Assembly: GCA_031308135.1 (NCBI GenBank)
Contig: JAHLJT010000631.1
Span: 158,572,921-158,636,920, forward strand
Direction: 5' to 3'
Length of the DNA stretch: 64,000 bases
Source of the DNA: Acheta domesticus
Lineage: Eukaryota; Arthropoda; Insecta; Orthoptera; Gryllidae
The notes below the pieces were generated by a model, which had not been told where the DNA came from, ran no database searches, and saw only the letters and a program-made list of their open reading frames with translations. Of the stretch, positions 23,497-34,450 are shown piece after piece. Made by a program: the position numbers and the translations under genes. Every line of letters begins with the position of its first letter. Positions within the stretch are counted from its first letter, which is position 1.

Positions 23497-25067
23497 CTCT
23501 AAATCACGACTTAAGATGTTATGTGTCGGCTGAATATAAAATCTACTACAGGTTGCAACCAGCTACCTAAGGAGCAGATCTAGGGACTGTCGGTGCCTCT
23601 ACAATACTTTGCGCAAAATGTGGGCTGTTCCAAATAAAGCTATTTCTTGCACTTCCCAGTCTTTTGGATTACCTGGGAGTTTAGACAAGTTCTTACACAA
23701 ATTTTGCGGAACAAATCCCAGAGCTCCGATAACTATTGGGACGACCTGTGCTTTTACGCCCCACATTCGGCTTATCTCGATTTCCAAACTCTTGTATTTA
23801 AGACTTTTCTCTGTCTCCTTGGTAACGACGTTTTGATCGCAAGGTACAGCAACATCCACAAGTAAACACGATTTGTTCTCCAAATCCCGGATGACTATAT
23901 CCGGTTTGTTTGCTGCTATCGTGCGATCAGTTTGAATTTGTTGGTCGTACAATATCGTACACAATCCAACAGACGTCACCGGTTTCGGTGAGTGTTCGTA
24001 CCACTTGGGGCATATGTTCGGAACTTCGAGGGCGGTACAGATCTGCCAGTGGAGGTAGCTACACACCCTGTCATGTCTTTTCAGGTATTCGGTCTTTGCT
24101 AGGATTGGACAAGCTGAGACAATATGATCAATGGTTTCTACTTGCTCCAGGAAAATGCGGCATTTATCATCTTGGGAAATTTTGAGAACCGCTTTATCAT
24201 AATGTTGTGTTCTCAAGGCCTGATCTTGGGCAGCTATTACAAGTGCTTCCGATTCTGGCTTCATTCTTCCCCTTTTAAGCCACGTAAATGATTGATCTTT
24301 ATTGATCTGCACCCTGTCCATTCTTTTTAGGTATTGACCGTGGAGTGGTTTGTCTCTCCACGATTTCTTTAACATTTTTTGTGTCTCACACTTCATGTTT
24401 AGCAGCATCAGAAGTTCAGTGTCTGTGTTACTCGACGTGTCTTGCCTAGTTTTCTTCGCAATGCTTCTTGCTACACTAACAATGCCTCTGTTTCCCATTC
24501 TTCGGTCAGATTTCATGACCTGCTTCATTAGAGGGTCATCTTGATGGCTGACTACATACTTCCCCAACACAACAATTGCGTTGTGCCAGGAGGCCTCAAT
24601 TTGTCTGAGGCCTGTTCCTCCTTCCTTACGTGACACATAAAGTCTATGTATATCAGCTCGAGGGTGGGAAACATGATGCATTGTTAGCAGTTTTCTGGTT
24701 TTTCGATCCATGGTGCGAATTTCTTGCTCAGTCCAGTCCACTAGTCCAAAACTGTATTCGGCTATAGGTACAGCCAAACTACCTATTGCAGATATTTTAT
24801 TCCTGGAATTCAGAGCGGAGTGCAGGACAAGTCTCACTCTCCTATAATACTCCCTACGAATTCTCTCTTTCATTCTGTTATTCGAGATGGTTTCACATTC
24901 TTCAGTGCCCAGATATTTGTAAGTTTTACCTGGCTCAAGATCTTGAATCACAGTGTGCGTATCAATTTCAATGTTCTCAGACGTTGTGAGTTTCCCTCTT
25001 TTTAAATTGATTTTTGCAGACTTGTCAAGACCAAACGTCATGCAGATGTCATTTCTGAAGTCATTCC
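23496..25067 (-). mobile_element. R4/Dong-type non-LTR retrotransposon, copy 1, 5'-truncated
   Basis: This minus-strand LINE fragment comprises a 5'-truncated ORF (23599-25067) and about 100 bp of 3' UTR, ending in (TAA)n. The 5' truncation lies downstream of the reverse transcriptase catalytic block and abuts another (TAA)n tract. The C-terminal region has the zinc-knuckle plus PD-(D/E)xK restriction-like endonuclease layout of the R2/R4 lineage. R4-clade Dong elements of insects are known to insert in TAA repeats, which fits both flanks. A second, older copy lies at 25501-26205. Confidence 0.8.
23599..25067 (-). pseudogene. LINE polyprotein C-terminal part: RT thumb and restriction-like endonuclease
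   Basis: About 489 codons are open after a 5' truncation. The frame runs further upstream only because the (TAA)n tract reads as poly-Ile. Counting from the apparent Met at 25125, the visible parts are KYKYLG-like thumb-region bases near 70-73, KERIRREYYRRVRL near 87-99, and a zinc-knuckle remnant C322, H334, C339. Then come KPD at 407-409, a catalytic Asp in LLVDVAVP at 424 and Lys 445. The second knuckle cysteine, expected as CxxC, is Phe325, explained by one G-to-T change of TGC to TTC. The RT palm with the YxDD box is missing, so the copy cannot act alone. The intact frame suggests recent insertion. Confidence 0.75.

Positions 25068-25117
<50 letters not shown>
25068..25117. repeat. (TTA)n tract between LINE copy 1 and SINE-A copy 1
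   Basis: The trinucleotide run lies after the SINE 3' end (on the minus strand) and before the truncated LINE 5' end. It is probably the SINE tail into which the LINE inserted. Confidence 0.95.
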
Positions 25118-25437
25118 TTGCCCACGAATAGGGCGATTTAGACCACGCGTGCATGCACCTTGCATTTACCGGGGCTCAGTATCATTATCTCGGAAGCAGG
25201 TACATGTAACTTTATCAAGATGTGAGCATTTAGATGGATCAGATTTTTTCCCAGGGTTGTTAACTCTGGGCGTATGGAAGATGAAATGATGACAATGAGT
25301 GGTGAAAGGACGATACACACCTACAGACATACACAAATGACCCATGCCAGAAGCGGGACTCGAACCCGCGGATCCTTCCGTCTGAGATCGCTATGGCACT
25401 GCTGACTTAGCGATCTCGGATATCCGGACCGGATGCA
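25118..25437 (-). mobile_element. SINE family A (tRNA-headed), copy 1
   Basis: On the minus strand the element starts directly after a (TAA)n tract with ATCCGG and a tRNA-like head (GAGATCGCTAAGTCAGCAGTGCC) containing an A-box-like region. The B box GGGTTCGAGTCCCGC is near 25350-25370. It ends with CCCCGGTAAATGCAAGGTGCATG, CGCGTGGTC and ATTCGTGGGC, then another (TAA)n tract. Head and tail blocks match the copy at 46511-46742. Its length is about 320 bp. Confidence 0.8.

Positions 25438-25500
<63 letters not shown>
25438..25500. repeat. (ATT)n tract between SINE-A copy 1 and LINE copy 2
   Basis: A pure trinucleotide run. On the minus strand it follows the 3' end of LINE copy 2 and precedes the SINE head. 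Confidence 0.95.
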
Positions 25501-25501
<1 letters not shown>

Positions 25502-25741
25502 CTCTAATTCACGTCTATAGCTGTTATGAGTCTATTGAATATAAAATCTACTCCAAGTAGCAACCAGCTTCCTAAAGGGAGATCTAGGGACTGTCGGTGC
25601 CTCTACAATACTTTGTTCAAAATGCGGTTCCAAATAAAGCAGCTCCCTGCACTTTCGAATCTTTTGAATGGCCTGCGAGTTTAGTTAAGTTGTTACACAA
25701 ATTTTGAGGAACAAATCCCAAAGTTGCCGATCTCCGCTGGT
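25501..25741 (-). mobile_element. R4/Dong-type LINE, copy 2, 3' part (degenerate)
   Basis: It matches 23496-23740 of copy 1, for example the shared blocks GAATATAAAATCTACT and GGGACTGTCGGTGCCTC and the following ORF end. Numerous substitutions and indels break the frame. It again ends exactly at a (TAA)n tract. The match stops where SINE copy 3 begins. Confidence 0.8.
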
Positions 25742-25915
25742 CGAGATCGCTAAAGCAGTAGTGTCGTAGTGATCCTGTACCGGAGGATCGCCTCAGGCAC
25801 GGTTGTATCTGCGTCCGTCCTTTAACCCCCTGTCATCACCATTTCATGTCATCTTCACAGTTATCACATCGTTAAACTCAATTGTGGTCGCTAATCACCT
25901 ATAGATGTTAATGCG
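25742..25915 (+). mobile_element. SINE family A, copy 3 (decayed), inside LINE copy 2
   Basis: TCGAGATCGCTAAAGCAGTAGTG matches the SINE-A head. The B-box region is degenerate (CAGGCACGGTTGTATC). The body CGTCCTTTAACCCC...TCATCACCATTTCATGTCATCTTC parallels CGTCCTTTCACCACTCATTGTCATCATTTCATCTTC of copy 1. It lies between two parts of LINE copy 2 and has opposite orientation. Confidence 0.65.
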
Positions 25916-25925
25916 ACTTTCAATA

Positions 25926-26205
25926 ACAACGGCTGGTCTTCGGCAATTATTACAACTGCTTCCAATTCTGGCATCATTCTCCCACTTTTAAGCCATGTAA
26001 ATTATTGATATTTATTGATCTTCACATTTGCATTTGTGTTTGGTATTGCCCATGGAAGAATTTGTATCTTTTAGATTTCTTAACATTTTGTGTTCCCTAT
26101 TTCGTGTGGTAAATATCATCAAATGTTCAGTGTCTGTTATTCTGCATGCCTTGCATACTTTTCTTCGCAATGCTTCTTGCTTCACTTACAACGCCTCTGG
26201 TTAAG
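25926..26205 (-). mobile_element. R4/Dong-type LINE, copy 2, middle part (degenerate)
   Basis: It matches about 24222-24490 of copy 1, sharing blocks such as TCTTCGGCAATTATTACAA, TTTTAAGCCA(T/C)GTAAAT and CTTCGCAATGCTTCTTGC. About 480 bp of the element present in copy 1 between the two parts are missing here, so a deletion accompanies the SINE insertion. Frames are broken. Confidence 0.75.
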
Positions 26206-27085
26206 GCTTCAAAATAGTGTTAGAGAAAAGCATTTCGTGGAAGAGCAAATCAGCAGAAAACTTGGCATTTTCCCTGAAGCATTGCGAGCAGAGTTCATCT
26301 CCTGAAAATAGAATAATAAGGCTGTCAGCACATTGCGGGTGTTAGAACCGGTTTGCCAACTTTTAATACAAGAACAATATTATGTTTCACCTATCTTTAT
26401 TTCGACATTTTTACCAAAGATCCTCGTGGCTTACGCCGGTTGGAATCCACGCAGTGTAGATCGGATTGTTCACGGAGTAAATTCACGCCTCCACCAAGGA
26501 TTTTCAATAATGCACTGAGACTGAAAAAAATAATCAACAGATCCGGTTCCTGCAAAAATGCCTTCAGCACCTTATGCGACGCGATCGGCAATCAGTGCAG
26601 TGCTTCTCGCGATTCAACAATGCAAGTGAAGGTGTATTCTTAAGAATTGTATATTTTCTGGGTAGCCTTTAGAATGCTGGTTTTCCTGGGCAATGCTACA
26701 CCCTGTTAGCAACATTGCCAAGTACTGTTTGAGACGTAAACATTATTTGGGCTATTGTTTACTCTCTACAATAGGGTTTGCGAGTTTTTGGAGCAAAAAA
26801 TACTCTCTTAAACTCACTGTGTTTGAAATGGCAGATTTTGGTCCAAATTTGTGGCAAGGAAAGCTTATAAATGTTTACTTGAGGTTTGGCGCCCAATTTC
26901 AATAAAATGTGGCTCATTGTGGTAAGGGCTATGCTTCCCTTTTATTGGTCAGACTTAATGACCAGCCTTATTATTAATGGTTTTTGATTCATATTATTTA
27001 ATAGCAAGAAAATTCATTAAAATTGACCAAAAAAGGGATGTATCTAATGAGAGGAATCAAGAGCGCACGGAGAAGCAGCGAATTT
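26206..27085. other. Non-coding sequence between the retroelement nest and a GC island
   Basis: Several short plus-strand frames overlap (26090-26905) but none has a recognisable motif. Parts may be unrecognised repeat. Confidence 0.35.
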
Positions 27086-27520
27086 CTAAACGTCGCCGGG
27101 GCATGTGAACAAGCAGAAAAATCCCCACCCGGCCGCCTGCGCGTCCCAGCGAAGTTGGAGGGCGCGGCCTCGCGCAGTTGGGAGCACGTCTCCGCGCCGC
27201 CCTCGCCGCCGCCAGGGGCGCTACGTGCCCGAGGCCGGCGCTGGCGCAGCAGGCGCGCGTGCCCGCCCGGAAATTAGCGGACCGGAAGTTGCGACAGGGC
27301 AGGTCGAAGGGCGGAGGGCCGGCCGTGATCCCAGGGCCGCGCCGCGCCCCGCCTCGGCCGGTCCTGCCCCCCGCGCCTTCGCCCTTTCCGCCCCCCCCCC
27401 GCTCACGAGGACACGTCCTCCGCCGAGGACAAGTTGCTCCGCCGTGTTGGGGACGTTCCTGCCCGCCTCCGCCCCCACACCGCCCACGACGGCCGCATCC
27501 GTCACCTCCACCGCTTCTAT
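27086..27520. promoter_or_regulatory. CpG-rich island
   Basis: Very GC-rich. All frames open up into Ala/Arg/Pro-rich low-complexity peptides on both strands. No splice-bounded coding signature was seen. The role is inferred from composition. Confidence 0.3.
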
Positions 27521-28140
27521 TTAGTTCGCATCCCTTGCAGTACCCTCGCTCGTACCTCTTGGCGTCTTCCCTCCATATCTTTTCCTGGATGTAACTACTT
27601 CACGATCTAAGAACTTTCTCCTTTCGTTCCCGTGAACAATCGACCACTTCCTTCCCTTCCAGCAGACGTTTCCACCACAGCATATGTTCTTACTATCTGC
27701 ACGGTTTGTCATCCCTATTACAACGCAGTAGCCGCTGCATTGCAAATGCCCCATCTCCATCTCTCTTCAAGTGACCTAGTTTCATTCGGCGTAATCTCCC
27801 CGTTTCCATGGCAGCGCTGGGATGTTGGTCGTGATATCACTGCTACATAATCACATGTCGTTGAACATTTATCGTTTCTCTTTGTATTTTTTCTCAAAGG
27901 GGCAATTTCTTATTCTTCTTTGGTTTTTAAATCGTTTTCTCTCGAGATGCAGGGCCACCATTTTCTCAACGTCAATTACCACACCGTCGATCCTCCCATC
28001 AATCATTGTCTCCTACCCAACATCTGTGGCCAACGTCGTCAGCATTAGCTTTGGGGCGTTCATCACCATTAGCACTTCTATTATCTCTACGGTATCAGAG
28101 AAAATCTCTCCGACTTGACGCCCTCTACTCCTTCCCACCC
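27521..28140. other. Pyrimidine-biased stretch on the plus strand
   Basis: C+T-rich sequence similar in character to 8540-9600. Ser/Thr/Ile-rich frames result. No domain is recognised. Confidence 0.4.
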
Positions 28141-28760
28141 CGAAACTTGCATCCGTAAGCACTGTCATCTCCGCCACGGCGTCACTCTCCTCCTCACGTT
28201 TGCGACTCCTCTTCCGCCACTCGCATCCGCGCCTCCTCCCAGCCCCCGCCCCGCCCCGCGCCGCTCCGCCCCACGCCGCATCCGCCTGCGGCGTCGCCGC
28301 GTTGCGCGCCACTTCTTCTTGCGGATGGTGCGCCCGGGCCTTCGGAAGAGGCGACGGCTGCGGAGACGGCGGCGGCGGAGGCGGCGGGCCCGGCGCCATG
28401 TGGCAACAATGGCCAACTTGTGAGAGACTTTCAATCTCGCTGCCGGCTCCGCTTGATTAAACTGTTCCCCTGCCGCTCCCCGCCTCCGTCCCGACGCCCG
28501 TGGCGCCCCACTTTGGCCTGCGCCGCCCCTCTCCGCGTCCCTCGGCGCCGCCGCCGCCGCCAGCGCTGTCGCCGCCCGCGTCGCCCCGCCCGCCGCCCTC
28601 GCCGCCCCGACCGTCCCGGCGAGGCTGCCACTTTCAAACGCCGCAACCACAATAATTACGCACACATTTATCACCATGCGGCCGGGCCGGGGGTCTTGCG
28701 GGGGACATGATATTTGACGCAATGCTTGCCTCATGACGGCTTTGCATTTAACATTGCGGC
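28141..28760. promoter_or_regulatory. CpG-rich island ending in AT-containing unique sequence
   Basis: After CGCCGCCGCC-type runs (28540-28610), 28640-28760 holds ATAATTACGC, CATTTATC and TTTGCATTTAACATTG within GC-rich bases, resembling conserved non-coding elements. The long minus frame (189 codons) is Arg/Ala-rich low complexity and is rejected as coding. Confidence 0.3.
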
Positions 28761-30400
28761 GACGCTGGGATAACTAAATGCGTAACTGCTTACCAGTTGT
28801 GGTGGACGTAAATTCCTGATGGCTATGCGATAAATTGGTTTAACATTATCGTTTCCCATATCATGTCATTATAATATGATCTGAGTTGTGGAAATTAAAC
28901 TCTCCTAGATGATCACGTTCATTAGATTCTAAAAAGATGAAATGTCATGTGTTTTTCAGAAAGACGAACATCTTGTAAAGGAGAAAGAGTACTTCAGGGA
29001 CGCTAACCACCTTAAAGTATGATTTACTACACTTGTTAGAACAATATTTGTTGTAAAATTCGATCTCATCTAAATTTTGTTGAATCTGCACAGCTATCGG
29101 CAGTGATTAATCTTGAATTCTCATTTACATGAAAATTGTTTAGGTCCAATCAGTAAAGGTTTGCAAACAGGAAACTCAAATTCATTACACTACCTCAACT
29201 CACCCTCAAATTAAAGCAGTCCAACTGGAACAGGTAGTCTTGCGCTTTGCTTACTATAACTTCTCTTACTTAAGAATTCCGAATGATTAGTAATGATTGT
29301 AGTAACATTAGATATTCATTAAGTTTTCAAAGTTTGTAAAAATTTAAAACTATTTCAAACTTTAAATATAAATAAGCATATATAAAATTTACTTTTTGCT
29401 GATCAAACTTACGATTAGTGGTTTAATTGAATCTATTTATTTAATAATTGCCTTTTAGATATAAATATAATTTATTTTATTAAATATAGAACATCGCAAC
29501 TGCAGTGCATATTTTGTTTATTTTCAGTTTAAAATTATAAAAATATTCCTTGAAAAGAAATTTAGAATGCAAAAGCTGGACTGATACTCGTATACGTGTT
29601 TATCGTATTATGTTAGACTTCTTCTTAGAGTAAAATGACCATATATTGAAGTATATGATCATTATACATATGACATACAACATAAAAAAATCACTGATTA
29701 TTTTCAAGCTCAATATTAGTGAAGGCCTAAGAGATGTCCTGATACTCCAAACCTCTTAATATAACTTCATTAAAATGCATTTCCCTTAGATAATAAATAT
29801 ATTGTTAAATTCGATTGGTTTACAAAAGTGATAATCAGACGATGGATTCAGACATATTGTTATTTTATTAAACCGATTAATATCATGTAACCAAAGTTGT
29901 TTCGCACGAATATCGCCAAATTCCAAAATATCCACATTTTACCGACTTACTTGATTGAATTTCTTAGGTGATAACAACATGCATATTTACCGTGAAACAG
30001 ACGGTACATAGAAGTGCAGAAGAGTGGGCTAAACTTTAAAGCAGTTTACTGATTAAATCTCGAAGGAGAAATTTTCAGCCAAAAGCTGACTTTTATCCTC
30101 GCACCTAATATAATATCGATTTTCCAAAAAAGTTAGCCTAACAATACATTTATATAATTGATTAATCGGAATTTTTCAGCCCAAAAAGTGTATTAAAGAG
30201 TTTCTACAAAAATATTTATTCTATTATCTTACAAATGACGCACTCGTATATAAATTCACATTTGAAAATTGTTATTATCACTTACAGAATTTTATCCTGG
30301 ATTTATGTTACAAATTATTTAACATTTTTATTCGGACTCCTTGATTTCTGGGAACATTTTCATTCTATACTTTCAATCGTTTGTTTAAATGAAGACAAAT
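28761..30400. other. AT-rich intron sequence
   Basis: No gene, RNA gene or repeat is recognised. Confidence 0.4.
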
Positions 30401-31095
30401 GTCCGTCATACACGCACATCTGATTGGACCCCGCCAACAGCACAAATATCCGCATGTGTCGCGGAGCGCGGACCGGCGCGGCGTCGCGCTCTCGTGTGAC
30501 GGCGCCGCAACCTGTCGCCCGCGGGGTTCGCCCTTCCCACCTCGCCCCCGCCGTCCCCAGTCCTGCCACGCGTCACAGTCCTCCCCCTCCCCCTCCCCCG
30601 GGCGGCGATTTTTTGCCGCGGACGCGAGATTGCCGTAAAAGGCAAAATAGTCGCGCGATGGCCCGCGGTAAACATAAAACAGCCGTGAGCGACGGGCGCG
30701 ACCGCTGCGATCAATTCCTGTCGAACACCTCCTCCCGTGCGCCCCCGCCCCGCCCCGCCCCGCCCCGCCCTCCCCGCTCACGCCCGCTGGACGTCTTTAC
30801 GAGCGCCGGCCTTAAGCACAAGCCGCGGCCATTAACTACGCTCCATAAATAAAACACAAGTCACCCCCGCCCCTTCCGCTCGTTCCGTTTTCCGCGCTGC
30901 GGGCGCCGCCCCGCCCCGCCCCGCCCGCGCCGCGCCACGTCGCCTTCGCCGCCGTCGTCGCCGCCGCAAGATGATGTAGGTGCTGGTAAAGCGGCGTTTT
31001 ATGCGCGGGTTTCGGTCACAACCGTTAAGCTCCTCACGGGGTGATCGAAGCTGTATAGATCTGGTTTTGTATTCGGGAGGTGTCAGTTTCAAATC
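30401..31095. promoter_or_regulatory. Large CpG island with C-rich pentamer runs and CATAAA cores
   Basis: Two CCCCG pentamer runs (about 30744-30770 and 30903-30926) contain overlapping Sp1/KLF-type GC boxes. CATAAA cores occur at 30673-30678 and 30844-30849, and TTTATG near 30998. The unique segment 30630-30720 sits between them. Frames on both strands are low complexity. It is the most promoter-like composition downstream of the exon, but no TATA/Inr pair stands out. Confidence 0.35.
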
Positions 31096-32640
31096 TGGGA
31101 TAATGGGTATGTGGGAATAAACAAAATGTTAAGGAAAAGACACGCGTTTAAGAGATAAAGTTTGAATTGAGGTTGATTTGATTGAAGGTTCCTTTCATGA
31201 AAATCCTTTTGTCACGACAGTAAAAGTTTGGGTTGGAATCAAAGTTTTTTTGATGATATAAAAACAATCATTTCGCTGAAAATGACCAGTTACCTGCATA
31301 CTTTTCATAATTTTATTTATTTCATTATGAAATTGGTCAGTATCGTTCATTTCCCAGAGTATCCATTACTTGTACATTTGAACACTGCGTTTAGTACTTT
31401 CAGCATTGAGTAGAGGCACTCTGTGCCCACTTACAAACCAGCTAGCAAATTATTCCTATGAAAATATCATGAATGGTGAGAATATTACGAGGTATTCACG
31501 AAAAATCCGGTAATATACTATTTTATTCTTCTCAGATCCACAAGATTTTCTTTAGTCCAAACGTTTTATATTCCCTACATTTTTGATGAGTGGTAAATTA
31601 AAATCCACTTTAGTGAAAACGATAAATATTCTAAAGCAACGATATTATTCTAACAGGAGCATGACCGTAATTATAGTTCTCAGACCTTACTCTCAGGTCG
31701 ATTCGCATACAATGTACCGTCGTATCCTTAGACCCTAACGCATCCGTTCGCTTATTTTTTTGTTGAATTCGATGTACCATAAATTCACTTCAAATGACTT
31801 CAAAAGCATATCAGCTTTCAGTAGTTGAATAGTGCCCCAATGAATGACTAAGTTCTTAATTGAAATGGCCTATTGGTCCACAAAAACTTATTTGCATAAT
31901 TCATACATTAATTTCACACTGTAAGACTAAAAAACACGATATAACCATATAATAGTAGTAATTGCAACTAGTTTATAATGGTAAACTTTATTACATAAGT
32001 ACATGCTTTAAAGCAAGGTAGGTTAGTACCGAGATTTGTACAAATGCAATTAAGCAACATTATAAACGAGTTGCATACAGGTTGTTGTATAACAGCATTA
32101 TAAATTTATAAGAGAATCAAACTTAAATTTGGGTAATAACTTTATTGTGACGTCACAGGTATTTGACATCTGTGTGAGAAAGCGGTGGTCGGCTGTTCTA
32201 TTTACCGCTACCTCCGCACGATTCTTTCGCTGAAATTGGCTGAAATGTATGAGGGACGCAGTTATTCGTTACGTAAATGTCAAATACGTCTTAATTTTTG
32301 CATAATATACCCTTTTATGAACAATATCTTGAGAGGAGAAAGGTCGTTTGTAATGCTGGAATACAAAAAGAATTTCGATTATTGGAACGAATGATTAGCC
32401 TTAAACTGTTTATGAGGACAACATAGAAATATAGACTAATTTACATATTGAGGTCAGTTTTCATTGCAGATTATGTTTGTAACAAACAGTTTCTTTGCAT
32501 CAGTACATACAATTAAAACCTTTTTGAAAGCAATACATTCTTCCTTTGACCTTGACATTCTAGCTAAGTTGCGTCAGGACCTCTTCAGACAACCTGTAAT
32601 CCTTCTATGTTTGTTGCAATAAAACGTCACCCATCCGTTG
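31096..32640. other. AT-rich intron sequence
   Basis: Nothing specific is recognised. The frame at 32185-32394 has no motif. Confidence 0.4.
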
Positions 32641-33010
32641 TATCCTCTCCTAGGCAAGTTATTCGCTTTCCTCACTAGGGGCGCTGCTGCCGCTACATGA
32701 TGACCCAAGCGCCAGACGCCCACACGGCCCCCAACGCTTATAGGTCCCGCGCTGTCCCGTTCCCGGGGCTCGGCCGCCCAATCGCGTCTGCGCGCAGACA
32801 ACTACTAGTTCTGCGCTAACGCCATGAATAATGTAGCGCCTTATAAACATAAAACGCCGCCTCTAACGCGTTCAGAGGCGCCACTGTTGCCACCACCGGA
32901 CCCTTTGCCCCTGCGCCATTCGCTGCTCCGCTGTTGGGACCAGAGGCGAACGTCCTCCTCGCTGTGGCGCCTTCCCTTCCATAAAATTAGTAATGGCATG
33001 TTTCATTTCC
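32641..33010. promoter_or_regulatory. GC-richer patch with CATAAA cores
   Basis: TTATAAACATAAAACGCCGCC (32841-32861) closely resembles GTAAACATAAAACAGCCG at 30668-30685. Another CATAAA is at 32980-32985. The recurrence of the AAACATAAAAC core in two islands suggests a shared binding site, possibly Caudal/AbdB-type or forkhead (TAAACA). Confidence 0.3.
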
Positions 33011-34105
33011 ACCACGACTTTCAACTCGCCCGCTCGCCAACAGTATTCGCGAGAATAGTGTCCATTAAAAGTGGTCTTATCTGGTCTTGCCTCATGTTCA
33101 GGTTCTGGAAAATGGCGGAGGAGGTTGTTGCAGAAACTACAGGAATATACAGGGTCAGGCGTGCTTAAGTGCACGTGCGGGTCTTATTTCCTTTTAGGAC
33201 TACCAGGCCGACGTCTAGTCACGTATTTTTGAAAAATTACGTATAGCACCTTAAAGTCCTCACAATGTATTCAAAACGTTTGTTACTAAACAGACTAAAT
33301 ATTATGTAAAAATTGCATTCAACGAGATCAAGGTAATTAGAGAATTTTCTAAAATACCAGCTTTTTTAATCACTCCATTAATTAATTTTCAGACTTTGTA
33401 AATGTAACATCATTTACAATTTATAAGTAGTATTTAAAATCGATGATTTATTTAAAACAGTAAATTTTAAATTCAATACTAATAATTACTTTTATCTATA
33501 TTTCACAATTACAAAGAGTTTTGCTTCCTAATAATTTGAATTTTGCCCATAGAATGTTAGCTGCATTAAAAAATTGTATTTCGATGTACGCATTGCAAAT
33601 TTTATCTCTTAAGAGTCTTTTGCGAATATTCGTTGAGTTTTTTACAACTAACAATTCCTGTGTAATAAAAAAATTCGGATCGATAATGTACATTCATTTG
33701 ATAACTTGAAGACAATAAATAACCTGCTAATCATCATTTATTCCACTGCTGCGTGAGATTTGTCATCAGAATTGCGGGCAATTCTATGGTATTGGTTAAG
33801 CCAATTTTGTTGCCTCGGTTATTACGTCTCTGAAAATTACTTTCATTCCATTGATAATGAAAAAATATGGATCTATTCAGAAAAACGTCATAAACTCAAA
33901 ACTTACGTGACATACATACGATATAGCCAAACTTTATATGACATGGTCATTCGGTAGTTATTGCTTCCCTCTTTATGTAGGGGTCCATAAAAGTTTCTTC
34001 TTAATGTTTTATATGGGTGCAAATTACTGAGACAAAATTAAAAATGCTCTTTCTAGACCAACAAAAAGAACTATCCACAATTTTCTAATAGCAACTAGCA
34101 CACCT
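33011..34105. other. AT-rich intron sequence
   Basis: No feature is recognised. Confidence 0.4.
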
Positions 34106-34450
34106 GTCTCTGGCGCAGATAGTGGACGTGCGCGCCTGCTAGCCCAGGGCCTGGCCCCGATCGACGCGCGCCCAGCGGCGATCTGCGGTGTCAACGGCGC
34201 AAACGACCCTCTCGCGACCGGAGAGAGCGGTTCTGCCGGCCGCGCGTCGCGTATAAATTATCCCCGGCGCGTGTATTCTGCCATTAACACGAGCTTTTTG
34301 CGCTTGTCCCGCGGACGAGTCTCTCTGGCGCGCTGTTTTGTTATTGCGCTGTCGAGCGTTTTGAAAATGTCCAAATATATGTTGTTTGGTTTCGTATACC
34401 TGCCCTTTTCGCGCATGAACGGCGTCCACAAACATGTGCTCCGTTTTCGC
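34106..34450 (+). promoter_or_regulatory. Candidate TATA/Inr core promoter
   Basis: Within a CpG-rich patch, TATAAAT (34252-34258) lies 31 bases before the A of CCATTA (A at 34283), the canonical TATA-to-initiator distance in animals. A GGACGA resembling a DPE starts at +31, three bases off the ideal place. The first ATG downstream of the predicted start (34367, context GAAAATGT) opens 62 codons to 34555 with no recognisable domain. It could drive a non-coding RNA or an alternative transcript. Chance occurrence is possible. Confidence 0.3.

Noticed and set aside
25340..25437. A minus-strand tRNA gene
   Set aside because: Same SINE-A head. The cloverleaf cannot be completed.
28165..28734. The 189-codon Arg/Ala-rich minus frame
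   Set aside because: Low-complexity CpG-island sequence with frames open on both strands and no motif.
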